Assembly: GCA_011800805.1 (NCBI GenBank)
Contig: MPNW01000090.1
Coordinates: 27,721 to 91,720 of the forward strand
DNA length: 64,000 nt
Direction of reading: 5' to 3'
From: Hirudo medicinalis
Lineage: Eukaryota > Annelida > Clitellata > Hirudinida > Hirudinidae
The notes under the pieces were generated by a model, which saw nothing but the letters and a program-made list of their open reading frames with translations, was not told the DNA's origin and searched no databases. Below, piece after piece: positions 15,286 to 29,977 of this stretch; positions within the stretch are counted from its first letter, which is position 1; every line of letters starts with the position of its first letter. The position numbers and the translations under genes were made by a program.

Positions 15286-15309
15286 CAACGACGACGACGA
15301 TGACGACTG

Positions 15310-15345
<36 letters not shown>

Positions 15346-15357
15346 CAACGACGGCGG
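15286..15357. repeat. (GAC)/(GAT) trinucleotide array
   Basis: An interrupted ACG/GAC stretch followed by about 11 GAT units. The Asp-rich open frame here follows from the repeat. Confidence 0.85.
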
Positions 15358-15595
15358 TGACGTCATGATTCCATCTACTCAGATCATATCTGCGATTTGC
15401 TGTCCTGACCATGGACGTTCGAAAATGAATGAAAGAAGATTTTATTGTGGAATGAAACAAAAAATGCTCAACATAAAATGAGTATAAAAATTTATTAAGT
15501 AATCTTAATAGATAAAAAAAAAAGAAATGTCATAATATAAAAAGGAATTAATATTCGCAGAATAGATAGAACGGACGGCTACCTAGGGAAGTGCG

Positions 15596-15752
15596 CAGGG
15601 GCAGATCTAGAACACTTTGGCATGGGGGACTTCACACTGGAACCAATGGCGGATTTAAGGGGGCAGCTACTAATACTTTAGTCTAAATTATTGTTTCTTA
15701 GATTTTAAAAATCAAGGGCACGGACCTCCCCGCCCCCCTAAATCCGACCCTG
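15596..15752. mobile_element. hAT-like MITE, 157 bp
   Basis: The left end begins CAGGGGCAGATCTAG. The right end, read in reverse, begins CAGGGTCGGATTTAG, giving imperfect terminal inverted repeats. It is flanked by GAAGTGCG on the left (15,588-15,595) and GAAGTGCA on the right (15,753-15,760), an 8-bp target duplication with one mismatch. Eight-base duplications and CAG-type ends are characteristic of hAT elements. A second internal copy of the terminal motif (GGCGGATTTAAGGGGG near 15,650) suggests nesting or partial duplication. There is no coding capacity. Confidence 0.72.
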
Positions 15753-16733
15753 GAAGTGCATAATATTCTACGGTTGCTTGCCTGGATGTTTAGCAAGTGA
15801 ATATTTGAAACAAAAATTGTTTCTAATACTTTAAAATCAACGCTATCTTTGATCAGCAAATGCAGCTTCAAATTCTTTTTTTATGAGCCTGTCACATTCC
15901 TGACTTTTTGAGCGGGAGGATGTTGTTAAATTAACTTGTTGCAATTAATTTTAGTAATAAATTATATTAATGTTTAAAATATTCATTTCATGATGTGTGT
16001 CTAGAGTAAAACAGGTGCGATTATTACTGTAATAATACTGTTGCAATTACTAATAATACTAATCATTTATAAATTATATTATTATTATTATTTATGCAAT
16101 ATTAATTCAGATTTTTATTTTCCGCTTAATATAATTATTATTATTATTGGTTCCGAAAAGTGTTCATTCCGGGATACGAAAGGAATTAAGCAGAAAATGT
16201 CTTTTTTTTTATTTTTTGAGACGCCCCCTCATTCCAACCGATAATTGCTTTTAATTTCACTTGGATTTATGATTTAATCCGTTGGAGAAGCACATATTAT
16301 AAATAGCTTTCGACACCGAAGACGTAATTATCATAATTCATCAAAGATATTCATAATCCTCAACACTGCATGAGATCATTTAAAATATATTTTTAAGTTT
16401 ATTAAATATAATATAATTTAATTTAATATTTACAATATAATACTATTGCAAATTATTAAATTGCATATTAATAGCAAATTAATATAGATTAATTTCGAAT
16501 TCTCGACGGTTCCCTAAAATTAAAACCATTCTTTCAATCGTTGGCGGGAGGCAATGCAGACGTTATTGAGTCCGTGCACAATGGACGGAAATGCAGGCCT
16601 CCATTTGCATGAGAATTGTCGTGGAAATAAAATAAAATGAAGATGAGGACGACGAAGACAGTGCAGTTCGATGACAAATTGCACTCGTCCCAGCTAATTA
16701 TCTTTCTAATTAAATTAAATCCGTAGCCATATA

Positions 16734-16796
16734 GTCACGTGACTCTGGTGCGCTTAATTGGACGTCCGTGATTGGCTGTGAGGCGAGGATGGGCGG
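16734..16796. promoter_or_regulatory. Promoter-like cluster: palindromic E-box, CCAAT box, GC box
   Basis: Within 63 bp lie the perfect palindrome GTCACGTGAC (16,734-16,743), an inverted CCAAT box TGATTGGCTG (16,769-16,778) and a GC box GGGCGG (16,791-16,796). They sit in a local patch that is less AT-rich than its surroundings. No recognised gene begins here, so a start site is inferred only from motif clustering. Confidence 0.35.
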
Positions 16797-17065
16797 AGCT
16801 GCCCTCATTAACTTGCTATTGTTTCTGAGGGGTTTCCCTGTTCAAAAAAATTCGATTTGATAATAAGATATTTTCGCCGACCAATCCGCTGCCAAACTGA
16901 GAAGTGCACTTGCATCGATAACAACAGACGATAGGAATAATGACAGAATAAACCGAAAGGGGAATTATTTTTCAAACGAGAAATGTTATCGGGAACTTGT
17001 TATTGTGTGCTCAGGTACTTTCTTCTGTACATCGTCACTTAAGGTCAATTATAGAACTCTCTTAA

Positions 17066-17092
<27 letters not shown>
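17066..17092. repeat. (CA)n microsatellite
   Basis: About 13 CA units. Confidence 0.95.
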
Positions 17093-17097
<5 letters not shown>

Positions 17098-17302
17098 GAG
17101 CGTCTTGCTTCCATATTCTTTTTGCTGCACACAGCCCCTTGGCAATATGCATGTAAAATGCTCTTGAGGTTTTGTCCTAAACTACAATATGTCGCAAGAC
17201 GAAATGCAAGTGATGCACCTTTAAGGAGAGAAATGAATGTAATATTATTTATTAAAATTTAATATAAAATTATTCATAATTACAAGCGATCATCACGTAA
17301 GT

Positions 17303-17402
17303 CGTCGTCGGCGTCATCATCATCATCATCATCATCATCTTCGTTGTCGTCGTCTTCGTTGTCGTCGTCGTCGTCGTCGTTGTCGTCGTCGTCGTCGTCG
17401 TC
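17303..17402. repeat. (ATC)n and (GTC)n compound array
   Basis: GTC units, then about nine ATC units, then TCG/GTC units interrupted by TTC and TTG. Confidence 0.93.
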
Positions 17403-17678
17403 CTCTAATCCATTAACATCATAGCTCTGTGTTTCCTCCCATCACGAAACAAACCCATCCATCTATCCATGCAGTTATGATAGTGATTTTTTGCTTGTTT
17501 TTTAATTATTTCATGTTTTTTTTTGTTATTTCAAGGTTTCGAAACAACCTTGGAAGTGGCCTTTCTTAAGTTTTCCACTTGAAAAAAAACATTAATTGCA
17601 TCAACCTGGCTTCCTCCTTACATGAGCAGAATGAATGGATGGGCTTCACAAACAATTTTAAAAGTGAACTTAGTAACT

Positions 17679-17845
17679 TATTATTATTATTATTATTATA
17701 ACTATTATTATTACTGTTATTGTTATTATTATCATTATAGTTATTATTATTATTATTATTATTATTATCATTATCGTTATCATTATTATTATTACTATTA
17801 TATTTATTATTATTGTTGTTATTGTAATTATTATTTTTTTATTAT
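17679..17845. repeat. (ATT)n array, interrupted
   Basis: Long TTA/ATT tract with scattered ATC, GTT and ACT units. The Tyr-rich open frame across it is an artefact. Confidence 0.95.
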
Positions 17846-20356
17846 TGTTATTAGTAGTATTAAAAGTGAGTATGTTGACAAAACATTATTAAAAATATTA
17901 TGTTGAGCTTATACATCAATTCATCATCAAAATTATTGCTTTATTAAGTTATGATTGTTCGAAACATGAATAAATTGTTTAAGTATTTAAATTTCTCCCT
18001 AACGATGAAGATTCAACAAGAAATCATTTTAAGCCTTTGAATCAATTGAATCGGCTTTGTGAGCCCTAAAATTCTTTTGTTGAGATGCTTAATGATGGGA
18101 TGATTCACTCACTTCTTTACCAATCCATCCATCCATCCATCCATGTATCACTACCATGTTTTCCTTCCATCCTTTTCTCTCTATTATGTCTTTTGTTCAG
18201 AAATTTTTCTAACTATCTTGAATGATTTCAAAATTCCTTTAAGGTCTGGCCATCACCTCAGGCAAATATCTTTATCACAGCTGTTAACATCTTCACCGTG
18301 GTCATCACATTCTTCATAATTAACTTCACCATCAACAACTTTTTCATCATCATCTTTTACGTCACAGCTTCTACAAAAAAAAGTCGACCCTGAATGCACG
18401 CGAGACATATTTGTGATCTTGTGACAAATCCAAAAGTCATCATCATCATCATCGACGTCGTCATCATTTCCCCCGGAGCATTTAGACGTTCCCACATGGT
18501 CTCTTCCACTTTGCCAGGTTAACATTTTCTTAATATTATTCATATTTGTTCATAAATTAATTATAATAATTAAATGATTTATTCATATTTTATAACAAAA
18601 AATCAACTCAAATCAACTCCTGTAAAGAGTGTTATCGACTTTTGATTGTAAAAATTGCCGCATGGAAATTAATAACTAAAAATAGAAGTTTGCAATAAAA
18701 ATTGAAATTCCAAATCCTAAAGTGGAAATTTTCAAGTCAATTTTGTTTCATATTTTATCGCATTTAGTTAGGTTTTTTTTTATTTATTTATTGTTTTTTT
18801 TTATTTCTATAAACAAAAAACAAGTGGTCGACGAAGTAACCGGTCGGCATGTGGTTTATGAAGGAGCTGTGACTTTCTCGAAGGAGCTGGGATCTTTCAG
18901 AACAAATAATGTCCGTGACTTGATCAGCCGACGACAGCGTCCTCTATCTCACGGAGACGACATTTGTACTTTCTTATGCACTTCTTAGTTTCAAACGAAA
19001 TTATTTTTCATACTTTAAATCCATTCGTTGTTTACTTGTTTTAAGATCAACTGTTTCATCGATTTGAGGATGGCAGACAGTATCTCGTGTAGTAGACTAT
19101 GCACGTGGCGCTCGTTAGGTGTGGTGATGATTGCGATGTTAGTATTGAAATTAATTTTACGGATGAATGACTGCTGATTATGCGATTGAAAGGACTGGAC
19201 TATTGACTGGTCGATTGTTTGGTAATTTTTATTTTTATTTTGTATGAAATTTAAAACTTTTAAGAAATAAATTTAAAGCTGTTAACAAATATCTTTTATA
19301 ATATCGAGTAACCTTTTATTAAATACATTTTTAACTTAAAAAAATAGTATAAATCTTCAGCCAGGTGTGACGCCTGAATTTAATAATATGGCACACCTGT
19401 AGTGCTATTCCATGAACAATCGCCTAAAGAAATTGGAATGAATGAATGAAATTCATTTAAAGTTGTGAAAGAATCAGGTGATTCTAAAGATGGAGATGCA
19501 AAATTAAAATTCCCACCTGGATTGCAAGAAATATCATCAGGTGTGATAGTATGTTAATTGAATAGTTTTTAAATCAATTTTTACTTTTTCTAAACACGAT
19601 ATTTTTTAAATCAATTTTCAAAAATTACGATTTAAAAGAAAAACTAATGAAATTTGTAACATTTGAATTTGTTGAACGAAAATCTATTCAGCAATTAACA
19701 AATGTCATCTGATAAATACATTCACTTAACCAACATTAAGTACATGGTGCATGCGATTTTCAAACCAGCACCAATTGGTGAATTAATATCCTCGTCATGA
19801 ATGTAATCAGACTTCTAATTGGTGAATTAATATCCTCAACGTGAATGGAGAGAAAATGAACTTCGACACCATAATAACGCCCCAAACATGGTTTTATCCT
19901 GCTTTCACGTTAAGTTAAAGATTTCCTGAGGCCAATTGGGGCCAATTGACGAACTCTAAGCGAATATTTTCATGCGATTATTTTATTCATTTATTTGTTC
20001 TTGAAGTTTTATTTGGTTTCAGTGGCTTCTTATTTCAAATTTTAAAGGGCTTATTTTGAATTTAGTTCGTTCATTTGTGGTTTTTTTGGGGGACAAGTTT
20101 TTAACCAAGGTTGCAATAAGTTTGCAGAAACAATTCCAAGATAAGCAGTCGTACAACAAATGAGTCAGAATATATATATTTTTTTTTTTATAAATAACAC
20201 TTCTGAAACAATTTCGTGAATTATTATGTATAAATTTAATGAAATACTGTATTGAAATTTTGTATGATGATGGAAATGTAATGAAATGTATCTTGTGACT
20301 AGTGTGACTAACATCTGTCAGCATCAGTTAATATGATAATATTAATGGCATGACAT

Positions 20357-20450
20357 TAATACAATGGTACAATCAGTTAATACAACGATACAGTCAGTTA
20401 ATACAATTATACAATCAGTTAATACAATTACAGTCAGTTAATGCAATTAT
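20357..20450. repeat. Tandem repeat, unit about 21 bp, about 4 copies
   Basis: The unit is close to TACAATTATACAATCAGTTAA. Copies vary at a few positions and the fourth is shortened. Confidence 0.85.
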
Positions 20451-20701
20451 ATTTTCATCGTTTCTTAGTTTTACAGTGAAAGTGATTGATGGGAGAAAGA
20501 TAATCCACGCTGATTGCCATTGATGTGACCAATTGCTGTGCGCGGTGCGTAACATATCGATGTCCGTCAAGCCTCGATGAACTCACCTGTCCTGAAATCA
20601 ACCATGACAGGTCTAAGCGGTTGAAGTAATTTATTTTTCATTCACTTAACCATCAGTCTCAACCGTCTCTTAAGACTCTCTAGCGATGATTGTCTGATCA
20701 T

Positions 20702-20815
20702 CAGTGGCATAGCTAGGGGGGGGAGCAGGGGGGCCACCCAGGGCGCCGCTCTAGGGGGGCGCCAAATTATCAATTTAACCCCGGGCGCCGAAGCACCTAG
20801 CTAGAAACGCATCTG
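20702..20815. mobile_element. hAT-like MITE, 114 bp, perfect 8-bp target duplication
   Basis: The element starts CAGTGGCATAGCTAGG. Its reversed right end starts CAGATGCGTTTCTAGCTAGG, so the ends share CAG and TAGCTAGG. It is bounded by identical octamers CTGATCAT at 20,694-20,701 and 20,816-20,823. The interior is GC-rich (GGGCGCCG) in strong contrast to the AT-rich flanks. The 8-bp duplication and CAG-type ends indicate the hAT superfamily. It is too short to code for anything. Confidence 0.82.
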
Positions 20816-21230
20816 CTGATCATGTATGCCTATGGAATTCCATAGGAATCATTAAGCTGATTGTCTGAGACAATTATTTTATTATAATTATAGCAATTAA
20901 TGTGATATTATATAATTTATAATTAATATGTAATAATTAATTGATGGTTTTGAAGGATGGTTCTGGTCGTCCTCGTTAATGAAGAAATTCACAACTTTGT
21001 TAATTTCAACTTCTTGCACAAAACACAGTTTATTGGTCTCAAACGAGGCAGGATTGAGATTTAAACACAACGTTTTCTGGACTTTCTCAAGATCAGATAA
21101 AATATCGTGCCCCTGTTTTCGCCCCCAAAAAAGTTTTAGTTGACAACAAAAAACATAATTTTAAGTTGAATAAAATCATTTTGAAATTAAATTGAACACC
21201 AACAACTTTCGGTTTTATTAATATAAATAA

Positions 21231-21437
21231 ATGGATGAGTTTATTCCAGTCAAGGAAAAGTGGAATCTCTTCTCACAAAGGTGTGATGCCAATGATGAAG
21301 ATGATTCCAATTACGCAACTGATGATGATAATGATGATTATTTCAGTGATGATAATTACGAAGGAGAAGATAATCCTAGTGATGATGACACCATTGACGA
21401 AATTGAGAGTAACACCACGGCAGTGAAAAAGCAATAA
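21231..21437 (+). CDS. Possible small acidic ORF, 68 residues (doubtful)
   Basis: An ATG-initiated frame encodes MDEFIPVKEKWNLFSQ followed by Asp/Asn/Glu-rich sequence and a short basic end. Part of the acidic run coincides with a GAT-rich stretch, so the frame may be a repeat by-product. No splice partner or homologue is recognised. It lies about 520 bp upstream of the three-exon gene and could be unrelated. Confidence 0.2.
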   Translation: MDEFIPVKEKWNLFSQRCDANDEDDSNYATDDDNDDYFSDDNYEGEDNPSDDDTIDEIESNTTAVKKQ

Positions 21438-21960
21438 AAAGTGATTGCAATCTCACTCACTCACTCCGTTTCGCCTCTGATCCTCCCAATATTTGGACAG
21501 AAATGGAGGTTCACAATCCGACGAACATTGCATTGAAAACGTCCCCTGGAAAATGCGGAAGTAACTCCATGCGCATCGAAATATGAGCACCCGCTACAGC
21601 CATCCTCCCACCCACCATCCACTCTTCTGCGATGATGAGGAATATGTCTCAATCGTGTCGCTGAGAATAAATAATATCAATAGTAATGGAACTTCTACAA
21701 GGAGTTTAACTTATTAAAAGCTTGAAGAAATCCTCAAAATATGGCTCTGGTTTTTATGGCTGTTTTTCGTGTCCAGGGAATTGGACGGTTATGAAACTTT
21801 AATTCGTAATAATGTAACAAGAATTGGGTAATTATGACGAATATTCGATTTTTAAACGAATTTAGACCTACGAATTCACGAGGGCGTCTTAGAAGCCAAG
21901 AAAAAGTCTGTTGGTGACGTGTTCAATCAAACATTCTAACGGGGAAGGACAGTTAGGAGG

Positions 21961-22502
21961 ATGTCTGAATTGGCTCAACTGAGAAAGACTTCGCTAAGGA
22001 TCAAGAAAGCTCCTGTTAGGCTCATTTCAGAGCATTGTGATTTCAACAGACAGCACAAAAGTATCCAGTACAAAAAACTCGTGCAAGAGAGGAGGATGAA
22101 AATCAAACAGGTTTGCATCTGGCTGCTGCTGTTGAGATTTTTATGTGCGATGGTTAAAGTGGAATTAATTTTTTCGTCAAGAAGTTGAAGTCGAAACTTT
22201 CAAAAACAAAGCAGTCCAACTCTGCTAACAGTGATTTTCAACAAATTTCTAACCTTTATAAAGCGGAGGTTTTTTTTTTAATTGTCTAGCATTGATAAGG
22301 ATGATTAATTGAATTAATTTAATTTTTGGGGTTATTTTTAGATTGGAGATCAATCAGAAATAAGTGGATCTCGCGTCGTCTCTCCGTGTTGTATTTCTAA
22401 CCGTCCTTCGTTACCGAAGACAGTTGAAGAATTTTTGAATGTTTTAATTGGAAGGAGCTCTTTCCAGCCCGAAAATAACAAAGAAACCGTTCGCCAGATA
22501 TA
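21961..22502 (+). CDS. Unrecognised small three-exon gene
   Basis: Exon 1 (21,961 to about 22,110) starts MSELAQLRKTSLRIKKAPVR and ends at a GTTTGC donor after RRMKIKQ. Exon 2 (about 22,184-22,269) follows a CAAGAAG acceptor, reads SKLSKTKQSNSANSDFQQIS and ends NLYKAE. Exon 3 (about 22,342-22,502) reads IGDQSEISGSRVVSPCCISN, then PKTVEEFLNVLIGRSSFQP, and stops. All junctions are GT-AG and stay in frame. The product is about 130 residues, basic at the N-terminus and Ser-rich in the middle, with no membrane helix. I do not recognise the family. The gene call rests on consistent splicing and coding-like composition. Confidence 0.5.
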
Positions 22503-23141
22503 AATTAATATTGGTTTTAAGTAATTAAAAGTAAAATTCTATGTTGTCTATTTTCTGATCGGGCATTTCCGAAGAGAAGGATTCATCAAGAGCAAAGATT
22601 CATCAATCGAATAAATGTATGACAAAAGTAAAAGTGGCAGACAATAAAACTCAGGAATCATGGAACCAACCGAAAGAAGGGTAGAAATTTATTAGAAAGT
22701 TCGTGCTGTCAAAAGTGGTTTCGACCACAGAATCTCAACGTCATCGTTCCTTGACACCTAACATAAAAACGCGTCTTTCGTTGCAAAAACTGATGCTGAC
22801 CACTAGGAAATACGAACAACAACCCTCCAGCCGTTGGGTCGAATTCCTCGACTTGTTTATTTATCCATGTTTTTCTTAAGCTGAACCAACAGACAACTCA
22901 AAAGCCTCCGTGACACATGATGTCCAGACGAGTGAAACTCAGTCAAAAATCATTTTAGCATATAGCCTTAAATTCGCTAGATGCGAGAGTGAAGAAAAAT
23001 AAATGACTATTTTTGCAAGGATATTTTCACAGAGGTTCTGATTTTGATTGTTTACGTTCAAAATTTATATTGGTTGCTGGGAAATGACGCGGTAGGGTCT
23101 ATTTTTCCAATTCTGGTCGTGCGTCTGCTAAAAGCATTTCA
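22503..23141. other. Spacer upstream of the ciliary coiled-coil gene
   Basis: No exon or repeat stands out. The ATG of the next gene has a favourable context (TTTCAATGG). Confidence 0.4.
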
Positions 23142-24481
23142 ATGGCCTCGAAAGGAAAAGATAATAAAAAAAAGAATGAGAAAGTTGAAAATAAAAACGA
23201 CGATCCACTCGGTTACATCCCTCCGGATTTGTGCGAGTTTATTCAAAACAAAGCGAAGGAGGAGGAACCGCCACCAAATACGATTGATGATGCGCAAAAG
23301 AAAAAGTTCCTCAAGCAAATTGGCGAATTACAGCAAAGGGCGGAGAGATACGCACGACAAGTAGATGAGCTGACTCTCAACCTGACGCTCTACCCACCCA
23401 AATTTGAAAAAATTGAAGCCGACACGGTCGACATTTCTAAGTATTTGACCGACACTCTTGAAGAAAAGGAGGACGAGTATCGAGAGAAGAATGAGATCAA
23501 AGAAAAAGTCGAAGAGGAGCTGCGAGTCCAGCGGGAGGATCATCAACAGAAACTGGATGGGCTGAAGAAAGACCTGGAAGACCTGAAAAATGAACTGGTA
23601 CCAGAAAATCAGAGAATGAAGGAACAGTTAGAAGAGATGGGAGAAGTAGAGGCTAGTAGAGCCAGATGGAAGCTATTATTGATAACTATCGTGAGCATTT
23701 GATGCAAAAAGCACTGAAGCACCATGCAGAGATGTATGAACGAGAAAAAGAAACAGTGAGGGAACTGTTTGAAATCAGGGAGCTTATCCCAACATGGGTG
23801 AAAAGAGTGGCAGACGAAAACAAGATCAGAGAAAAAAATAGGATACATAATATACTCAACATTTACAGATTAGAACTGAGCGATCTACTTAAGAAATACA
23901 TAGGGAGACCAAATCAATTGGCAAGGAAGGCAATCTATGAAAATGAGCAGCTCAAAATAGTCATGGACAGGCAAGACTTAAAAATCAAATTGATCAAGGA
24001 GAACATGGAAGCCATGAAGAGGCGAGGTGAAAGTGACATACATGAAATGCACGACTTGGCATCCAATGTCAAGGAAAACAAAATCTTGTTAAAGTCTATG
24101 GAGAGCAATCCCTACATATCCATCAAGAATACTAACGTGTTGAGGAGGCAGGTTTTAGAAAGTGAGATCCTTTTGGACAAATCTAGAGAATATTTCGAGA
24201 ATCTCAGGAAAGAAATGATTGAAGTAGTCTCAAACATCCACAAATTGGATGATGCAAACTTCAAGTTGCAAGGCATCATCAGATCCTTCCAAGATGCCCT
24301 TCACAAGATCCTGGGCGACCGACCAGAATACGAAAAACTGCTTGGCAACCTTAGGGTTGCTAGTTGTCTAGAAATTCTAGACAAGAAAAATAACACCTTT
24401 TCCCAGCAGGTCTGCTGTACTTTAGTGGATCCATACAAAATTTTCCAGACAGCTCCAGTTACCGGACCCAAGACGAACTGA
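23142..24481 (+). CDS. Coiled-coil ciliary protein, CFAP157/BBOF1 (DUF4515) type, with a frame break
   Basis: Two overlapping frames form one gene. The first (23,142-23,702) starts MASKGKDNKKKNEKVENK and has a long charged coiled coil with FLKQIGELQQRAERYARQVD and LEEKEDEYREKNEIKEKVEE. The second (from 23,666) continues with MEAIIDNYREHLMQKALKHH and runs to 24,481. The family resemblance is the first coiled coil and the LVPENQRMKEQLEEM segment, which fits the LTxENxxLxxKLxxLEE block of CFAP157 and BBOF1, proteins of motile cilia and basal bodies. The reading shifts by two bases near 23,646-23,665. Either a base is missing (sequencing error or mutation) or a 20-nt GT-AG segment, 23,646-23,665, is removed; excising it joins GGA GAA to ATG GAA in frame. 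No other intron is seen, unlike the neighbours, so a retrocopy is possible. The total is about 440 residues. Confidence 0.6.
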
Positions 24482-24889
24482 GCATCTGAACCGAGCAATG
24501 TTAAGCACACTTGTCCAAGAGTAACATAACAATTGGTGATAACATTGTGTTTAACTTTATTTTAGTGTTCCAATTGAATTTTTGTGATTGAGATCATAAT
24601 GTAAATTTATTGCAAATTTGGTGTATTGACCAGTATAAAATTACCGTAAGTGACAAACGAGGACACTCAAACAAAAACACGAGAAGTCGAACGGTTTGGC
24701 AAGTTCAGTTCAAAAATTTCCATAATGAGAACCAAAGATACTTTGCAAGTGAAATTTTCTTAAGGCAAACAGAGACACTGAGTGCTGTGACACAATTCCA
24801 AAGAACCATGTGGAATATCTGGAATAGTTGCTAACTCGACAAAAAAGCTCTGATGAAAGCACTAAACGAGATGTTATAATGAACAGTCC

Positions 24890-25955
24890 TTATTCCTGAG
24901 ATGAAGAAGATTCTTCAAGCTTTTCTGCCTCTGAAAAATCAATCATGACCAAGTGAATAATATCCACTAAACAAGGGTCAGACTTTCTACCAACCTGCCA
25001 AAGTCTCAGGCAAATGCTTCACTTGTTCCTCTAGGCTTTCAGCAATGTTGGCCAATTCATCCAACTTCTGTATAGGAAGAGGCATATCTGAAACGTCTGC
25101 AAAAACATCTGACATTTAACACTGCTAATGAGCAGGAGGTGCTAAGATTAAGTCACAACTCTATAAGCAAAATCTTTACCAAGTTTCTGTGGCAGTTTGT
25201 CCTCCTCATCCTTTTGGACCTTTATGAAGCTGTTTTCCTCATCACTGTTCTTCAGTGGTGTGGTGTCCACACTTGGGTCGAATTCAGCTTGGGATTTGTC
25301 ATCCTGATCCTTAGGAGGAATGAGCACAAAAGACTCTGTAGGCTGAGGAGTTGCATCACCTGACTTTGGCAAAGATGGAGGCTGAACTTCAGGTTCTGGA
25401 ATAAAGTCCAAGATTGCATCATAAGGCAGCAAAATTTCAACATATTGCCCAACAAAATACTAATTCATTAAACTCCAATATTAACCTAGGAGAGCAATTA
25501 TAATTAAAACATAAGTAGCATCTTAGAAACACTTAATCTTATCAATGAAATTCAACAAACCAAGGACAAAAGACTCTGTGGGCTGAGGAGTTTCCTTTGG
25601 TACAGAAGAAGGCTGTGCTTGAGGTTCTAGTAAAGAATTAGCATCCTTAATTATACCTGTACAAAAATTGCCTAATTAGCAAAATAAGAGCATCTTGCCT
25701 GGTGTAGGAGCAAGATCCATTTTTTGAGGTGTGTCACTTTCTACTTTAGAAGGTTCCTTATCCTAAAATGTTGCAAATTTGCATTATGTGACTAGTGCCG
25801 TCTCGGTAAAAAAAAAAAGTGAATACCTTCTTGGTGGCATTCTCAACCTTCTTCTTGTAATACTTATAGCCCACGTAAGCCAAAGCTCCAGCTCCGGCTA
25901 TCAACACAACTTTAGCTGTGTTTTTCGGAAAATAAGATGATGGACACTTAGCCAT
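24890..25955 (-). CDS. Unrecognised membrane-anchored acidic protein, six exons
   Basis: The first exon (25,955-25,827) starts MAKCPSSYFPKNTAKV and has a single hydrophobic helix (VVLIAGAGALAYVGYKYY) followed by lysines, like an N-terminal signal anchor. Exon 2 (25,762-25,699) reads DKEPSKVESDTPQKMDLAPT and uses a GC donor (CCAG/GCAAG). Exons 3 and 4 each contain a near-identical segment ending TPQPTESFVL, evidence of exon duplication. Exon 4 continues with acidic sequence (DKSQAEFDPSVDTTPLKNSD). Exon 5 reads DVSDMPLPIQKLDELANIAE and the last ends KLEESSSSQE. The protein is about 225 residues, Pro/Glu/Ser-rich after the anchor. I do not recognise it. A small anchor with a basic flank could place it in the ER or outer mitochondrial membrane, but that is a guess. 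It ends about 410 bp from the convergent coiled-coil gene. Confidence 0.6.
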
Positions 25956-29788
<3,833 letters not shown>

Positions 29789-29971
29789 GAGGCATCATCA
29801 TTTGTCAATGTATTTATATTTCGTATTTATGTCATTTTTAGTGTATTTATTGTTTCTAATTGTGACCTGTGTTCTATGTACTAAGTGTTTGTTAGCTGCG
29901 TTGGCATAATTGTTTTGAGCACAAGTTAATTTTTTATAATCGAAAATTCTTTAAATTCTCAAAGTCATTTA

Positions 29972-29977
29972 AATAAA
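29972..29977 (+). terminator. Poly(A) signal AATAAA for CCDC102
   Basis: The hexamer lies 184 bp after the stop codon and is followed by a T/G-rich stretch. Confidence 0.6.

Larger units (their letters stand above)
15761..20350. other. Gene-poor region without a supported gene
   Basis: Apart from the repeats and promoter-like cluster listed separately, I see only weak open frames. One at 18,253-18,543 (minus) is Asp-rich where it crosses an ATC repeat. One, about 18,822-18,988 (plus), has a coding-like composition (QVVDEVTGRHVVYEG) but no start or neighbouring exon. Both are left unannotated. Confidence 0.45.

Noticed and set aside
17005..17262. 85-residue frame across the CA repeat
   Set aside because: It includes the microsatellite as THTHTH and shows no family resemblance.
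18722..18988. 88-residue plus-strand frame with coding-like end
   Set aside because: The visible start is weak and in T-rich sequence, and no neighbouring exon or homologue was recognised.
23598..23665. A 68-nt intron explaining the frame break in the ciliary gene
   Set aside because: It would also restore the frame, but it removes the conserved VPENQRMKEQLEEM segment that fits the family.
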